64,000 nucleotides of DNA, taken from assembly GCA_944363505.1 (NCBI GenBank), contig CALVUD010000004.1:25429-89428 (forward strand), read 5' to 3'. Of this stretch, positions 55,091-62,562 are shown one piece after another. This DNA comes from an uncultured Clostridia bacterium. Its GTDB lineage: Bacteria; Bacillota; Clostridia; Christensenellales; DTU072. Both the position numbers and the translations under genes were made by a program. The stretch's first letter is position 1, and each line of letters opens with the position of its first letter. Below the pieces are notes generated by a model that was not told where the DNA came from, did not search any database, and saw nothing but the letters and a program-made list of their open reading frames with translations.

Positions 55091-56353
55091 ATGACGAAAA
55101 CTTATACATATTCGAAAAACGTAGAAACAATGGCGCGCGCGGGTAAGGTCATACCCTCGGGCGTTTACGGGCATCTGGGTCCCGCCGAAGGCTGTATGAT
55201 CCCTTCCAGCGCGTATCCGTTCTTTATAGACCGCGCCAAAGGCAGCGAGATGTGGGACGTCGACGGCAACCGTTTCATCGATTTTATGTGCGGATACGGA
55301 CCCAACGTTACAGGTTACTGCGACGAGGACGTGGACAAGGCGGCTCTCGAACAGATCAAAAAAGGCAACTGCACTTCTTTGCCGTCGCACATCATGGTCG
55401 ATTTTGCGGAACTGCTGACCTCGACGGTCAAAAAGGACTGGGCGTTCTTCTGTAAAAACGGCGGCGACGTTACCACGTTCGCGATAATGATTTCCCGTTA
55501 TTATACCGGCAAAAAGAAGATCGTTTTCGTGAACAATTACTATCACGGCGTGGCGCCCTGGACTCAAAAACCCGATTCGCCCGGAACCATTTTGGAGGAC
55601 TGCTGCAACTCGTTGTACGTTGACTGGAACGACATCGAAGGCTTAAAAAAGGTCATCGCCGAAAACAAAGACGACATCGCTTGCTTTATCTCTACGCCTT
55701 ATATGCACGGCAACTTCGTGGACAACGAACTTCCCGCCGAGGGTTACTGGCAGGCGGTCAGAAAGCTGTGTACCGACAACAATATCGTTTTGATCGTAGA
55801 CGACATTCGCGCGGGATTCAGGCTTTCCCTCGAAGGTTCCGACAACTATTTCGGATTCGAAGCCGACCTCATTTGTTTTTGCAAAGCGCTTGCGAACGGC
55901 TATAACGTATCGGCTCTTTGCGGCAAGGAGTTCCTGAAAGGAGCCGCGGGCACGGTGCCGTATACCGGCTCGTACTGGATGAGCGCGGTTCCGTTTGCCG
56001 CGGGTATCGCGAACATAAACAAGCTTAAAGCCAACGACGCTTGCGCGCATTTCAAGGCTATGGGCGAAAGACTGACCGCGGGACTTATGAAGACCGCGAA
56101 CGAACTGAACGTGCCGCTAGTCGTTTCCGGACCTCCCGCGCTGTTCTATCTGCGTATAAACGATCCCGCGGGCAACTTCCTTATTCATCAGGAATGGGTG
56201 GCGGAATGCGTCAGACGCGGCGTGTTCATCACCAACCACCACAACCATTTCATGAATTTGTCCATGACAAAAGAACTCGTCGACGAAACCGTTACGATCT
56301 GTTCCGAAGCCATGGAAGTGATGGTAAACAACCATCCCGGAATGTTCAAATAA
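55091..56353 (+). CDS. Class III PLP aminotransferase, glutamate-1-semialdehyde aminomutase-like
   Basis: 420 residues from the ATG after GTAGGAGGAG; an in-frame extension to 54977 lies in the preceding gene. RAKGSEMWDVDGNRFIDFMCGYGP is the typical N-terminal strand region, GGDVTTFAIMISRYYTGKKKI the cofactor-phosphate helix, IVLIVDDIRAGFR the PLP-Asp motif (Asp-Asp-x-Arg rather than Asp-Glu-Val) and Lys265 in CFCKALANGYN the Schiff-base lysine. No other haem genes are nearby, so it need not be HemL; related enzymes act on beta- or omega-amino acids. Partner gene is the SCP2-like protein. Confidence 0.82.
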   Translation: MTKTYTYSKNVETMARAGKVIPSGVYGHLGPAEGCMIPSSAYPFFIDRAKGSEMWDVDGNRFIDFMCGYGPNVTGYCDEDVDKAALEQIKKGNCTSLPSHIMVDFAELLTSTVKKDWAFFCKNGGDVTTFAIMISRYYTGKKKIVFVNNYYHGVAPWTQKPDSPGTILEDCCNSLYVDWNDIEGLKKVIAENKDDIACFISTPYMHGNFVDNELPAEGYWQAVRKLCTDNNIVLIVDDIRAGFRLSLEGSDNYFGFEADLICFCKALANGYNVSALCGKEFLKGAAGTVPYTGSYWMSAVPFAAGIANINKLKANDACAHFKAMGERLTAGLMKTANELNVPLVVSGPPALFYLRINDPAGNFLIHQEWVAECVRRGVFITNHHNHFMNLSMTKELVDETVTICSEAMEVMVNNHPGMFK

Positions 56354-56372
56354 AACCGGACATTACTTCAGG

Positions 56373-56400
56373 CGCGCCCCCACGCGTGGGGGCGCGTTTT
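56373..56400 (+). terminator. Terminator after the aminotransferase gene
   Basis: CGCGCCCCCA (56373-56382) pairs perfectly with TGGGGGCGCG (56387-56396) around CGCG, followed by TTTT. The rmuC ribosome site starts about 6 nt later, leaving no room for a promoter. Confidence 0.85.
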
Positions 56401-56415
56401 GTTCACGGAGGATAA

Positions 56416-57747
56416 ATGGAAACGCTCCCGCTAATTTCATTAATTGTTTCGGCGTTGACGCTGATTGCGGTCGCGGCGCTTTCTTTCGCGCTCCTCAGGC
56501 GCACCCGTAAAACGGGAGGCGGCGATTTTTCGGAATCCGAAGCACATATCAGAGAAGACATCAAGCTTTTAAAAGAAAATGTTTCGGCTACCGTAAGCGC
56601 GCAATCGGATACCTTAAATAAGTCTGTAAGGACTTTCGTGGATACCTTCGAACAGTCGCAGACGCGAGCGAACGAAAACGTCAAGCAGATAAACGAGCAG
56701 GTACTGGGGAGCGTCAGAGAACAAGCGCAGGCTAACGAAAAACGCATCAACGAGATGAAGGAGGAGCTAAGGCTCAGTCTCGGCGAAATGAAAGAGGAAC
56801 TGGGAAAAGCTCTCGATAAAGTCAGGGAGGACAACACGCTCCAGCTCGACAAGATCCGCGGTACTGTGGACGAGAAGCTTTCCAAGACTTTGAACGAGAG
56901 ACTGGAAACCTCGTTTAAAAACGTCAGCGATTCGTTGGATAAACTGTATAAGAATCTGGGCGAGTTGAAAAGTTTGGACAACGCCGTTACCGACCTGAAC
57001 AAGACTTTGACCGGCGTAAAGACGAGGGGCAACTGGGGAGAACTGTCGCTCGAGAGCCTGCTAAGCGACATGCTGACTTCGGATCAGTACGAAAGACAGT
57101 CCGCTATGGGCAGGCGCACCAAGGAAATGGTCGATTTTGCGGTCGTGTTGCCCGGTTCCAAAGATGGCGGGAAAGTATTTCTGCCGATAGACTCGAAATT
57201 TCCCGTCGAGGATTTCCAGCGCATGAACGCCGCTTTCGAAGCGGGGGACTCGGAGGGTTACAACAGACTGAGACGCGAATTCGAAAGCAGTATAAAGCGT
57301 CAGGCGGCGTCTATAAAGCAAAAGTACATCTCTCCGCCCAACACAACGGATTTTGCGGTGATGTATCTGCCTATGGAGAGTCTGTACGCCGAAGTTCTGC
57401 GTATCCCGGGCCTTGCAGAGGAGATGCAGACGCGGCACAGGGTAATAATCGCGGGGCCCACGAACGCCGCGGCATTGATAAACAGTCTGCGTCTCGGGTT
57501 CAGGACGTTGCAGATCCAGAAAAATTCGGGCGAGGTGTTCAAGATACTCGTAGGCTTCAAGAAGCAGTTTGATTCATTCAGAGAGATCCTCGGCAAGATG
57601 TCCGATTATATCGACAGGGCGAGAAAGTCGATATTCGACGCCGAAACCAAAACGGATCTAATCCAAAAAACGCTTTCCAGGGCGGAGGGACTGAATATAA
57701 CCGAGGGAACGGACGCCGCAGACGTTCCTCCCACGCTTATCACCTGA
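56416..57747 (+). CDS. rmuC: DNA recombination protein RmuC
   Basis: 443 residues. N-terminal membrane helix at about 3-27, a long coiled coil at about 35-190 rich in Glu, Lys and Gln, then the RmuC nuclease-like domain with TRGNWGELSLESLLSDMLTS near 198-217, FLPIDSKFPVEDFQRM near 255 and AVMYLPMESLYAEV near 315. RmuC limits recombination at inverted repeats and has a predicted restriction-endonuclease-like fold. Ribosome site CGGAGG, directly downstream of the aminotransferase terminator. Confidence 0.93.
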   Translation: METLPLISLIVSALTLIAVAALSFALLRRTRKTGGGDFSESEAHIREDIKLLKENVSATVSAQSDTLNKSVRTFVDTFEQSQTRANENVKQINEQVLGSVREQAQANEKRINEMKEELRLSLGEMKEELGKALDKVREDNTLQLDKIRGTVDEKLSKTLNERLETSFKNVSDSLDKLYKNLGELKSLDNAVTDLNKTLTGVKTRGNWGELSLESLLSDMLTSDQYERQSAMGRRTKEMVDFAVVLPGSKDGGKVFLPIDSKFPVEDFQRMNAAFEAGDSEGYNRLRREFESSIKRQAASIKQKYISPPNTTDFAVMYLPMESLYAEVLRIPGLAEEMQTRHRVIIAGPTNAAALINSLRLGFRTLQIQKNSGEVFKILVGFKKQFDSFREILGKMSDYIDRARKSIFDAETKTDLIQKTLSRAEGLNITEGTDAADVPPTLIT

Positions 57748-57751
57748 CGTA

Positions 57752-57781
57752 TTGACTTGACAAGACAATATAGAGTATAAT
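57752..57781 (+). promoter_or_regulatory. Promoter of the 57.8 kb lipoprotein
   Basis: TTGACT (57752-57757), 18-nt spacer, TATAAT (57776-57781). A TTGACA overlapping it (57758-57763 region) would leave too short a spacer. Confidence 0.65.
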
Positions 57782-57834
57782 TTTTATATACGGACCCGTC
57801 AGGGTGCCGTGCAACGCGTAACGGCGGAGGAAAT

Positions 57835-58773
57835 ATGAAAAAAACTGTTATCATTGCGTTAATAATCGTGTCGGTTCTGGCGTTGTCGCTGGGGCTGGCC
57901 GGTTGCCAGTATTACGGTGAAAAGGACCCGACCGCAGCCGAAGTCGAGGCTGTGAACGGGGGAACGGTAAAAGGACAGACCCTCGAGATCGTCGTTGACG
58001 CCGGAACCGAGAGCATCGATCTGAGTAACAAGATAGCGACCGTTTCCGACGCGCCGTGGCAACTGTTCAGGGATAACGCCTGTTCTAACGAGATAACCGA
58101 CAAGAAGATTCCCGGCGAGGGCTACTCCTTGATTAACGGCGACAACTCGTATTACGTTTCCGTAAAGTCTTTGGACGGCAGCGCGAACGCCACATATCTG
58201 TTGCTGGTCCACAAGCAGTATTCCGTTACCGCGCGCGTATTGAACGACGCGGGCGAGCAGGTTTCGAGCGAAGTCGTGCTGTCGCATACCGCATACGAAC
58301 CGAAATTCGAATCCGATATACCTATGGGATACGCTTTCGACGGTTGGAGCGCTTCGGATCCGAACTGGAACACCGACGGCATAATCAGGCAGGACACGGA
58401 TTTCACGGCTGTTATTTTACCTAAGAGCTATTCGGTGCGCTATTCTTTGAAAGAGGGAGAAAGTCTGCCCGAGGGCGCACATACTTCCCTGCGCGTAACG
58501 TTTGACGATGAATTTACGCTTGCCGTACCCGTCAACGCCGACGCTTCGCTGTATTTTGCGGGCTGGCGTTCGGCTTACGACGAAGAGCTGATGATCACGG
58601 ACGCTTCGGGTAAATCTTTGGCTCCTTGGTCGCGCGACGCTTATCTCGTTGTGGTGGCGGTATGGACGACCGAGGCTCCCGTAGCGCCCGACGAACCGGG
58701 TACGGACGAACCCGTAGTCGACGATCCCGATACTACGCCTACCCCTGACACCGGAGAGTCCGATGCTGCGTAA
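57835..58773 (+). CDS. Surface lipoprotein with InlB-type repeats
   Basis: 312 residues. Lipoprotein signal with LAGC (Cys24). Region about 40-130 is a beta-sandwich like domain (WQLFRDNACSNEITDKKIPG, YYVSVKSLDGSANATYLLLV), matching the middle domain of the lipoprotein at 62563. Two InlB/Flg_new-type units follow: GYAFDGWSASDPNWNTDG near 163 and YFAGWRSAYDEELM near 241, each ending in a VxxxW or TAVIL strand. The C-terminal 35 residues are a Pro/Asp/Thr-rich tail. Ribosome site GGCGGAGG. Binding or adhesion outside the cell is likely. Confidence 0.72.
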   Translation: MKKTVIIALIIVSVLALSLGLAGCQYYGEKDPTAAEVEAVNGGTVKGQTLEIVVDAGTESIDLSNKIATVSDAPWQLFRDNACSNEITDKKIPGEGYSLINGDNSYYVSVKSLDGSANATYLLLVHKQYSVTARVLNDAGEQVSSEVVLSHTAYEPKFESDIPMGYAFDGWSASDPNWNTDGIIRQDTDFTAVILPKSYSVRYSLKEGESLPEGAHTSLRVTFDDEFTLAVPVNADASLYFAGWRSAYDEELMITDASGKSLAPWSRDAYLVVVAVWTTEAPVAPDEPGTDEPVVDDPDTTPTPDTGESDAA

Positions 58774-58791
58774 TTTCAATAAGGAAAACGA

Positions 58792-58820
58792 AAAAGGCTC
58801 CGAAAGGAGCCTTTTATTTT
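58792..58820. terminator. Bidirectional terminator between convergent genes
   Basis: AAAAGGCTCC (58792-58801), loop GAAA, GGAGCCTTTT (58806-58815), then ATTTT. The A-run on the left arm gives a T-run on the minus strand, so it can also end the flavodoxin-type gene at 58840. Confidence 0.85.
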
Positions 58821-58839
58821 ACGGTACGCTTTTTTAACG

Positions 58840-59457
58840 TTATCTTGTGAAATTTGTAAAAAGTTTTTCGTTTACGGGATATTCGATTCCCGCTTTTTTC
58901 GCGCAATCGATACATTTTAAAAGCCACGCCATATTCAGCCCGATATTTTTCATGGTCATAAGCCCCTCCGCGTCCGCTTCGACTTCGGCGGGCTCTTTTC
59001 CGAAGACGTGATTCCAGTAGGTGGAGGACACTATCGGCATCGCAGCTATCGAAAAATACTTGTTCGCGATATCCATAGAAGCTACGCTTCCCGCTCTGCG
59101 CGCGCTGAACACCGCTGCCGCGGGCTTGAACTTGAAGAGGTTTCCTGCGGAATAAAAGACCCTGTCCATAAACGACAAAAGTCTGCCCGAGGGGTGCGCG
59201 TAGTATACGGGAGAACCGAATACGAAGCCGTCGGCTTCGGCGGCAAGAGACGCAAATTCGTTAACCTTGTCGTTAAAGACGCATTTTCCGGTTTTGCGGC
59301 AGGAAAGGCAGGCGGTACAATCCGCGATAGGGGCGTTCCCGATAAAAAAATCCAGGGTCTCTATGCCTTCCGCGTTCAGGGTGTCGCGGATCTCTTTCAA
59401 AGCTCTGGCGGTGCATCCGTCGGGGCGCGAGCTGCCGTTGACGAGTATTACTTTCAT
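58840..59457 (-). CDS. Flavodoxin-fold NAD(P)H/FMN oxidoreductase with Cys cluster
   Basis: 205 residues. VILVNGSSRPDGCTARAL at the N-terminus is the FMN-phosphate loop of the NADPH-dependent FMN reductase family, and FVFGSPVYYAHPSGRLLSFMDR near 79-100 the second flavin loop. Cys47, 50, 53 and 59 (CTACLSCRKTGKC) make a compact motif like that of iron-sulfur flavoproteins (Isf), so a [4Fe-4S] cluster is possible. It starts 23 nt after the GH30 gene and is probably co-transcribed with it. Ribosome site GGAGG. Confidence 0.82.
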   Translation of the reverse strand: MKVILVNGSSRPDGCTARALKEIRDTLNAEGIETLDFFIGNAPIADCTACLSCRKTGKCVFNDKVNEFASLAAEADGFVFGSPVYYAHPSGRLLSFMDRVFYSAGNLFKFKPAAAVFSARRAGSVASMDIANKYFSIAAMPIVSSTYWNHVFGKEPAEVEADAEGLMTMKNIGLNMAWLLKCIDCAKKAGIEYPVNEKLFTNFTR

Positions 59458-59480
59458 ATATGCCTCCGTTTGGATTATTT

Positions 59481-60974
59481 TTATTCTATTACAAGTGTTA
59501 CTATGGACTTTGCCGCAATGTCAAGCGTTTCGGGCGCTCCGCCCGAAAATACTTTTTCCGTGTTGCGTTCTTTATCCGTAACATAGATATTCGCAGACCG
59601 ACCCGTTTCCGCCCCGAGTGAGACGCTTTTCGATACGGACGTCGTGTTCGTTATAACCGCAACGGTTTTACCGGAAGGCGTTACGAACGCGGTAACCGGC
59701 AGATTTTTCTCGTTTTGCGCGGACGCGATTCCTTTGCCAATTTTGGCACCCACTCTTACAGAACCGGGTTCCCAGAATGCCGAATAATGCATCAACGCGT
59801 AATAACGTTTCGCGGCGTAAAGCTCGCCAGTCGCCTGAACGCCGTAAAGCAGGGAATCGGTGCGGTTTTCGGGCGAGCCCACGATACCCGGCGGCACTTC
59901 TTCATAGCCTTTCCACGCGTACCACGTAACGGCGTTCAGGTAGTTTAAGTCGTTCGACAGGGTGCGCGAGAGTATTATCGCGGAATCGATGTCGTCCGCG
60001 GAGTGTTCCGAAGGCAGTTCGCACCATTCCGTCATATGTACCTCTTTATCGGGGACGGTACGGTCGAGGTACTTTCTGAGTTTTTTTCTGACGCGGATAT
60101 TACCGTCCGCCCAGTACGAATGCAGACTGACGTGATCCGAGTTTTTAAACGCTTCTTCACGGCTCAGCGCAGATAGATAGGGTTTTACGTCTTTCAACGC
60201 CAGACTGCCGGATTCGAACAGCGATATTTTCGCGTTTACGTCGTTCATCTTAAGATATTCGTACAGGATTTTGCCGAGTTCGGCGACGTGAGCGGGTTCG
60301 TAGTGGCAGCCTTCCTGGGAAACGTTTTCTCCGCCCCAGCTCCATTGCGGTTCGTTTAAGGGAGAAATATAGCTTACGGGAATACCGTTTTCGATGAAAT
60401 ACGCCGCTATTTTTGTAAGGTATTCGGCAAAATCGTCAAACGAGTCGGCTTTCAGGTTCAGCGTATACGCACGGTCGTTACCCGAAGCGGAACCTGAAAC
60501 GGTCATGGAGTAGTGCGGGGAGTTTGCGAACAATACCACTTCTTTCAGCGTTCCGTCCAGCGCGTTCAGCAGAAAGGCGTAGGCGGCGGCGTCGCGCGTA
60601 AAATCGTATTCGTACTTTTTCGTACTTTCGTTAAAATAATAAAAACTTTCCGTGGCACGGTCGGAATAAACTCTGCGTTTCGAGGCGCTTTGCTCGCCCG
60701 CGCCCACGTTGTAACGGTACAGATTAAGATTCAGAGAGTTTTCGGAAAACAGCGCCTTTGCGACCTTTTTGCTGAATGTTTCGTCGGTCAGTCCCTGCGC
60801 CCACCATGCGCCGGAAACCCCGAAACCTTTTAACGTTTGGTAAACTGCGTCGCGAGAAATAACCAGTTCCTGAACGGACAGGGGACTTAAAGCGACCGCG
60901 GATGCCGCGGCGGCGGATAATGCGACGGCCGAAACCGCAATGGCGGCGATGATGGTTTTGGCTCTTTTCGTCAT
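59481..60974 (-). CDS. Secreted glycoside hydrolase, GH30 type
   Basis: 497 residues from ATG 60974 (GGAGGG upstream); the longer frame to 61073 is not needed. Signal peptide at about 1-30 (IIAAIAVSAVALSAAAASA). YQTLKGFGVSGAWWAQGL near 48 is the usual GH30 opening, SPLNEPQWSWGG holds the acid/base Glu208 and HMTEWCELPS the nucleophile Glu316 on a beta-8/alpha-8 barrel; a C-terminal beta domain follows (about 400-497). GH30 enzymes cleave beta-glucosidic, beta-1,6-glucan, fucosidic or xylan links; the subfamily cannot be settled by eye. Acts outside the cell; may feed the GPH symporters (inference). Confidence 0.85.
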   Translation of the reverse strand: MTKRAKTIIAAIAVSAVALSAAAASAVALSPLSVQELVISRDAVYQTLKGFGVSGAWWAQGLTDETFSKKVAKALFSENSLNLNLYRYNVGAGEQSASKRRVYSDRATESFYYFNESTKKYEYDFTRDAAAYAFLLNALDGTLKEVVLFANSPHYSMTVSGSASGNDRAYTLNLKADSFDDFAEYLTKIAAYFIENGIPVSYISPLNEPQWSWGGENVSQEGCHYEPAHVAELGKILYEYLKMNDVNAKISLFESGSLALKDVKPYLSALSREEAFKNSDHVSLHSYWADGNIRVRKKLRKYLDRTVPDKEVHMTEWCELPSEHSADDIDSAIILSRTLSNDLNYLNAVTWYAWKGYEEVPPGIVGSPENRTDSLLYGVQATGELYAAKRYYALMHYSAFWEPGSVRVGAKIGKGIASAQNEKNLPVTAFVTPSGKTVAVITNTTSVSKSVSLGAETGRSANIYVTDKERNTEKVFSGGAPETLDIAAKSIVTLVIE

Positions 60975-61093
60975 GACGCTTCCCTCCGTATCCGACAATA
61001 TTGTATCACGGTAAATCGGCTTTGTATATACCGAAAAATTCCGAGAATGACTTCGGAAATCGGAACAGGGCAAAGGAAGCGGGAAGTTTCGGG

Positions 61094-61909
61094 CTATATA
61101 GCGAACACCTCTTTCAAAATACCGATCGAGTCAGGGTCTGTGCATACTCCGAAAAACACGTCCGAATAGCTTGAATACGAACTGTACAGCTTATCGCACA
61201 GCTTTTTTGCGGTCTTTGCGTCGCAGAAATAGACGCGGAAAGAGCCGCCCTCCGACTTTGACGCCTCGAAGCCTGCCGAAGCGTCGGGAACGAGGTAAGT
61301 GCCCGGTTCGAACGGATTTTCGAAGCTGAAAAGTTCGGTTTCGTCAAGTTCGCGGACGGAGTAACCCGAGTTTGAAAAACTCTGTTTAATTTTTTCGTAG
61401 CGCGCCGTGCGCTCCGCGGACACCAGACCGTCCATACGCGCTCTTATTGCCGCGGCGCGTTCGTCGGTGGTATCGGTTATGCGCCTCGCGCCTACGGCGG
61501 TGAGGTACGTCCATTCGTTTTCGAAGCGGCGTTCGGATTTTTTACCGCCCGAATCGGTATATATTCCCGTGGTACCGAAGCGGTAGTAAAGAGTGGTTTC
61601 GGTTTTTTTGAAAAGCTTCTTTTTTGTAAAAGTTACTTTAAAAAGATAATCGTATTCGTAATCCCATCTTTTTGCGACAAGGATCTTGCTGTCGTCGACG
61701 AACTCTCCGAGGCTTAAGATCTGTTCCTTAATGAATTCGCAGTCGTCTTTACTCAGTTCGGTCGTATATCCGTCATTCAGGGTAAGGCTGACGGAAACTA
61801 TCTCGGATTTTTCGTCGAGCTTTTTTTCGCCGCCCGATTTACACCCCGACAACGTAAATATCCCTATAATACATATAAGCGTCAAAACGCAAAGTAAAGC
61901 TTTTTTCAT
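61094..61909 (-). CDS. Lipoprotein of unknown function
   Basis: 271 residues. Lipobox LSGC (Cys23), ribosome site GAGGG. The mature part starts with a Lys/Glu-rich linker and has a beta-rich core with YEYDYLFKVTFTKKKLFKKT near 67-86 and a helical section near 140-170. I do not recognise a family. A promoter lies at 61971-61999, and an 8-bp hairpin lies in the leader. It precedes the GH30 gene with a gap of 119 nt on the same strand. Confidence 0.68.
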   Translation of the reverse strand: MKKALLCVLTLICIIGIFTLSGCKSGGEKKLDEKSEIVSVSLTLNDGYTTELSKDDCEFIKEQILSLGEFVDDSKILVAKRWDYEYDYLFKVTFTKKKLFKKTETTLYYRFGTTGIYTDSGGKKSERRFENEWTYLTAVGARRITDTTDERAAAIRARMDGLVSAERTARYEKIKQSFSNSGYSVRELDETELFSFENPFEPGTYLVPDASAGFEASKSEGGSFRVYFCDAKTAKKLCDKLYSSYSSYSDVFFGVCTDPDSIGILKEVFAI

Positions 61910-61937
61910 TTTTCCCTCGGTTATTATGCGTTTTTAC

Positions 61938-61960
61938 CGACAAAGAATGACGCTTTGTCG
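61938..61960 (-). promoter_or_regulatory. Hairpin in the leader of the 61.1-61.9 kb lipoprotein gene
   Basis: Perfect 8-bp inverted repeat CGACAAAG (61938-61945) / CTTTGTCG (61953-61960) with a 7-nt loop, 29 nt upstream of the start codon. It could be an operator or an mRNA element. Confidence 0.4.
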
Positions 61961-61970
61961 CTTTTAAAAT

Positions 61971-61999
61971 ATTTTACCATAACTCCCGCGAATTGTAAA
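61971..61999 (-). promoter_or_regulatory. Promoter of the 61.1-61.9 kb lipoprotein
   Basis: Minus-strand TTTACA (61999-61994), 17-nt spacer, TAAAAT (61976-61971). Confidence 0.55.
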
Positions 62000-62087
62000 C
62001 GCCGTCTGTCGCTTCGGAAAAAAGCGACGAGAATTGATGACCCGGACCGTTAAAACGGATAGTACGAAAAAACAAGTCCTTCGCGTA

Positions 62088-62408
62088 TCATACCTCTCTG
62101 GATTTGACGACGGATTCGACTATTTCGTTTATCGATTTTTTGACTGAGGGGGAAAGTTTTTTGTAATTTTCGAAGAAATCGGCTTCTTCAGGGGTCAATC
62201 TGACGATAATTTCGTCCTCGGTGAAAAACTGAGCCAAAGATACGCCGAGCGTGTTGCAGATTTTTTCCAGATTCTGTACCGAAGGGATCGTTCCTCTTGA
62301 AAAAGTATTGGCAAGCGTGGATTGGTTTATGCCCGAAAGTTCGGCAAGGCGATAAACGCTCATATTGCGTTCCAGACGTAAATCGTTCAGCTTTTTCAAG
62401 ATGTCCAT
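62088..62408 (-). CDS. XRE-family HTH transcriptional regulator
   Basis: 106 residues. Helix-turn-helix at about 14-60 (LRLERNMSVYRLAELSGINQ then STLANTFSRGTIPSVQNLEKIC), with the usual NTLGVSLAQFFTEDE ending. The C-terminal 40 residues are helical and may dimerise. Divergent from the lipoprotein at 62563; palindromic repeats in the shared 154-nt intergenic region are likely binding sites. Ribosome site AAGGAG. Similar small XRE regulators act as local repressors. Confidence 0.88.
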   Translation of the reverse strand: MDILKKLNDLRLERNMSVYRLAELSGINQSTLANTFSRGTIPSVQNLEKICNTLGVSLAQFFTEDEIIVRLTPEEADFFENYKKLSPSVKKSINEIVESVVKSREV

Positions 62409-62463
62409 GCGCGCTTATCTCCTTGAATTATTTCCTCCTTTAAATTATTGTGCTACATAATCC

Positions 62464-62514
62464 AACTATAAATATAACAAAAATGAATTGACATTATAGT
62501 TAAATATAACTATA
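62464..62514 (+). promoter_or_regulatory. Putative operator of the XRE regulator
   Basis: AACTATA at 62464-62470, then TATAGTT at 62495-62501 and AACTATA at 62508-62514. The last two form a perfect inverted repeat with a 6-nt AAATAT centre that covers the spacer and -10 box of the lipoprotein promoter, a repressor-like position. Confidence 0.5.
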
Positions 62515-62516
62515 AT
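62488..62516 (+). promoter_or_regulatory. Consensus promoter of the 62.5 kb lipoprotein
   Basis: Perfect TTGACA (62488-62493), 17-nt spacer, perfect TATAAT (62511-62516). Ribosome site AAAGGAGGG before the ATG at 62563. Confidence 0.85.
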
Positions 62517-62562
62517 AATAACGTAATTGTACCCGTTTAAATTGTTCAAAGGAGGGAAAACG

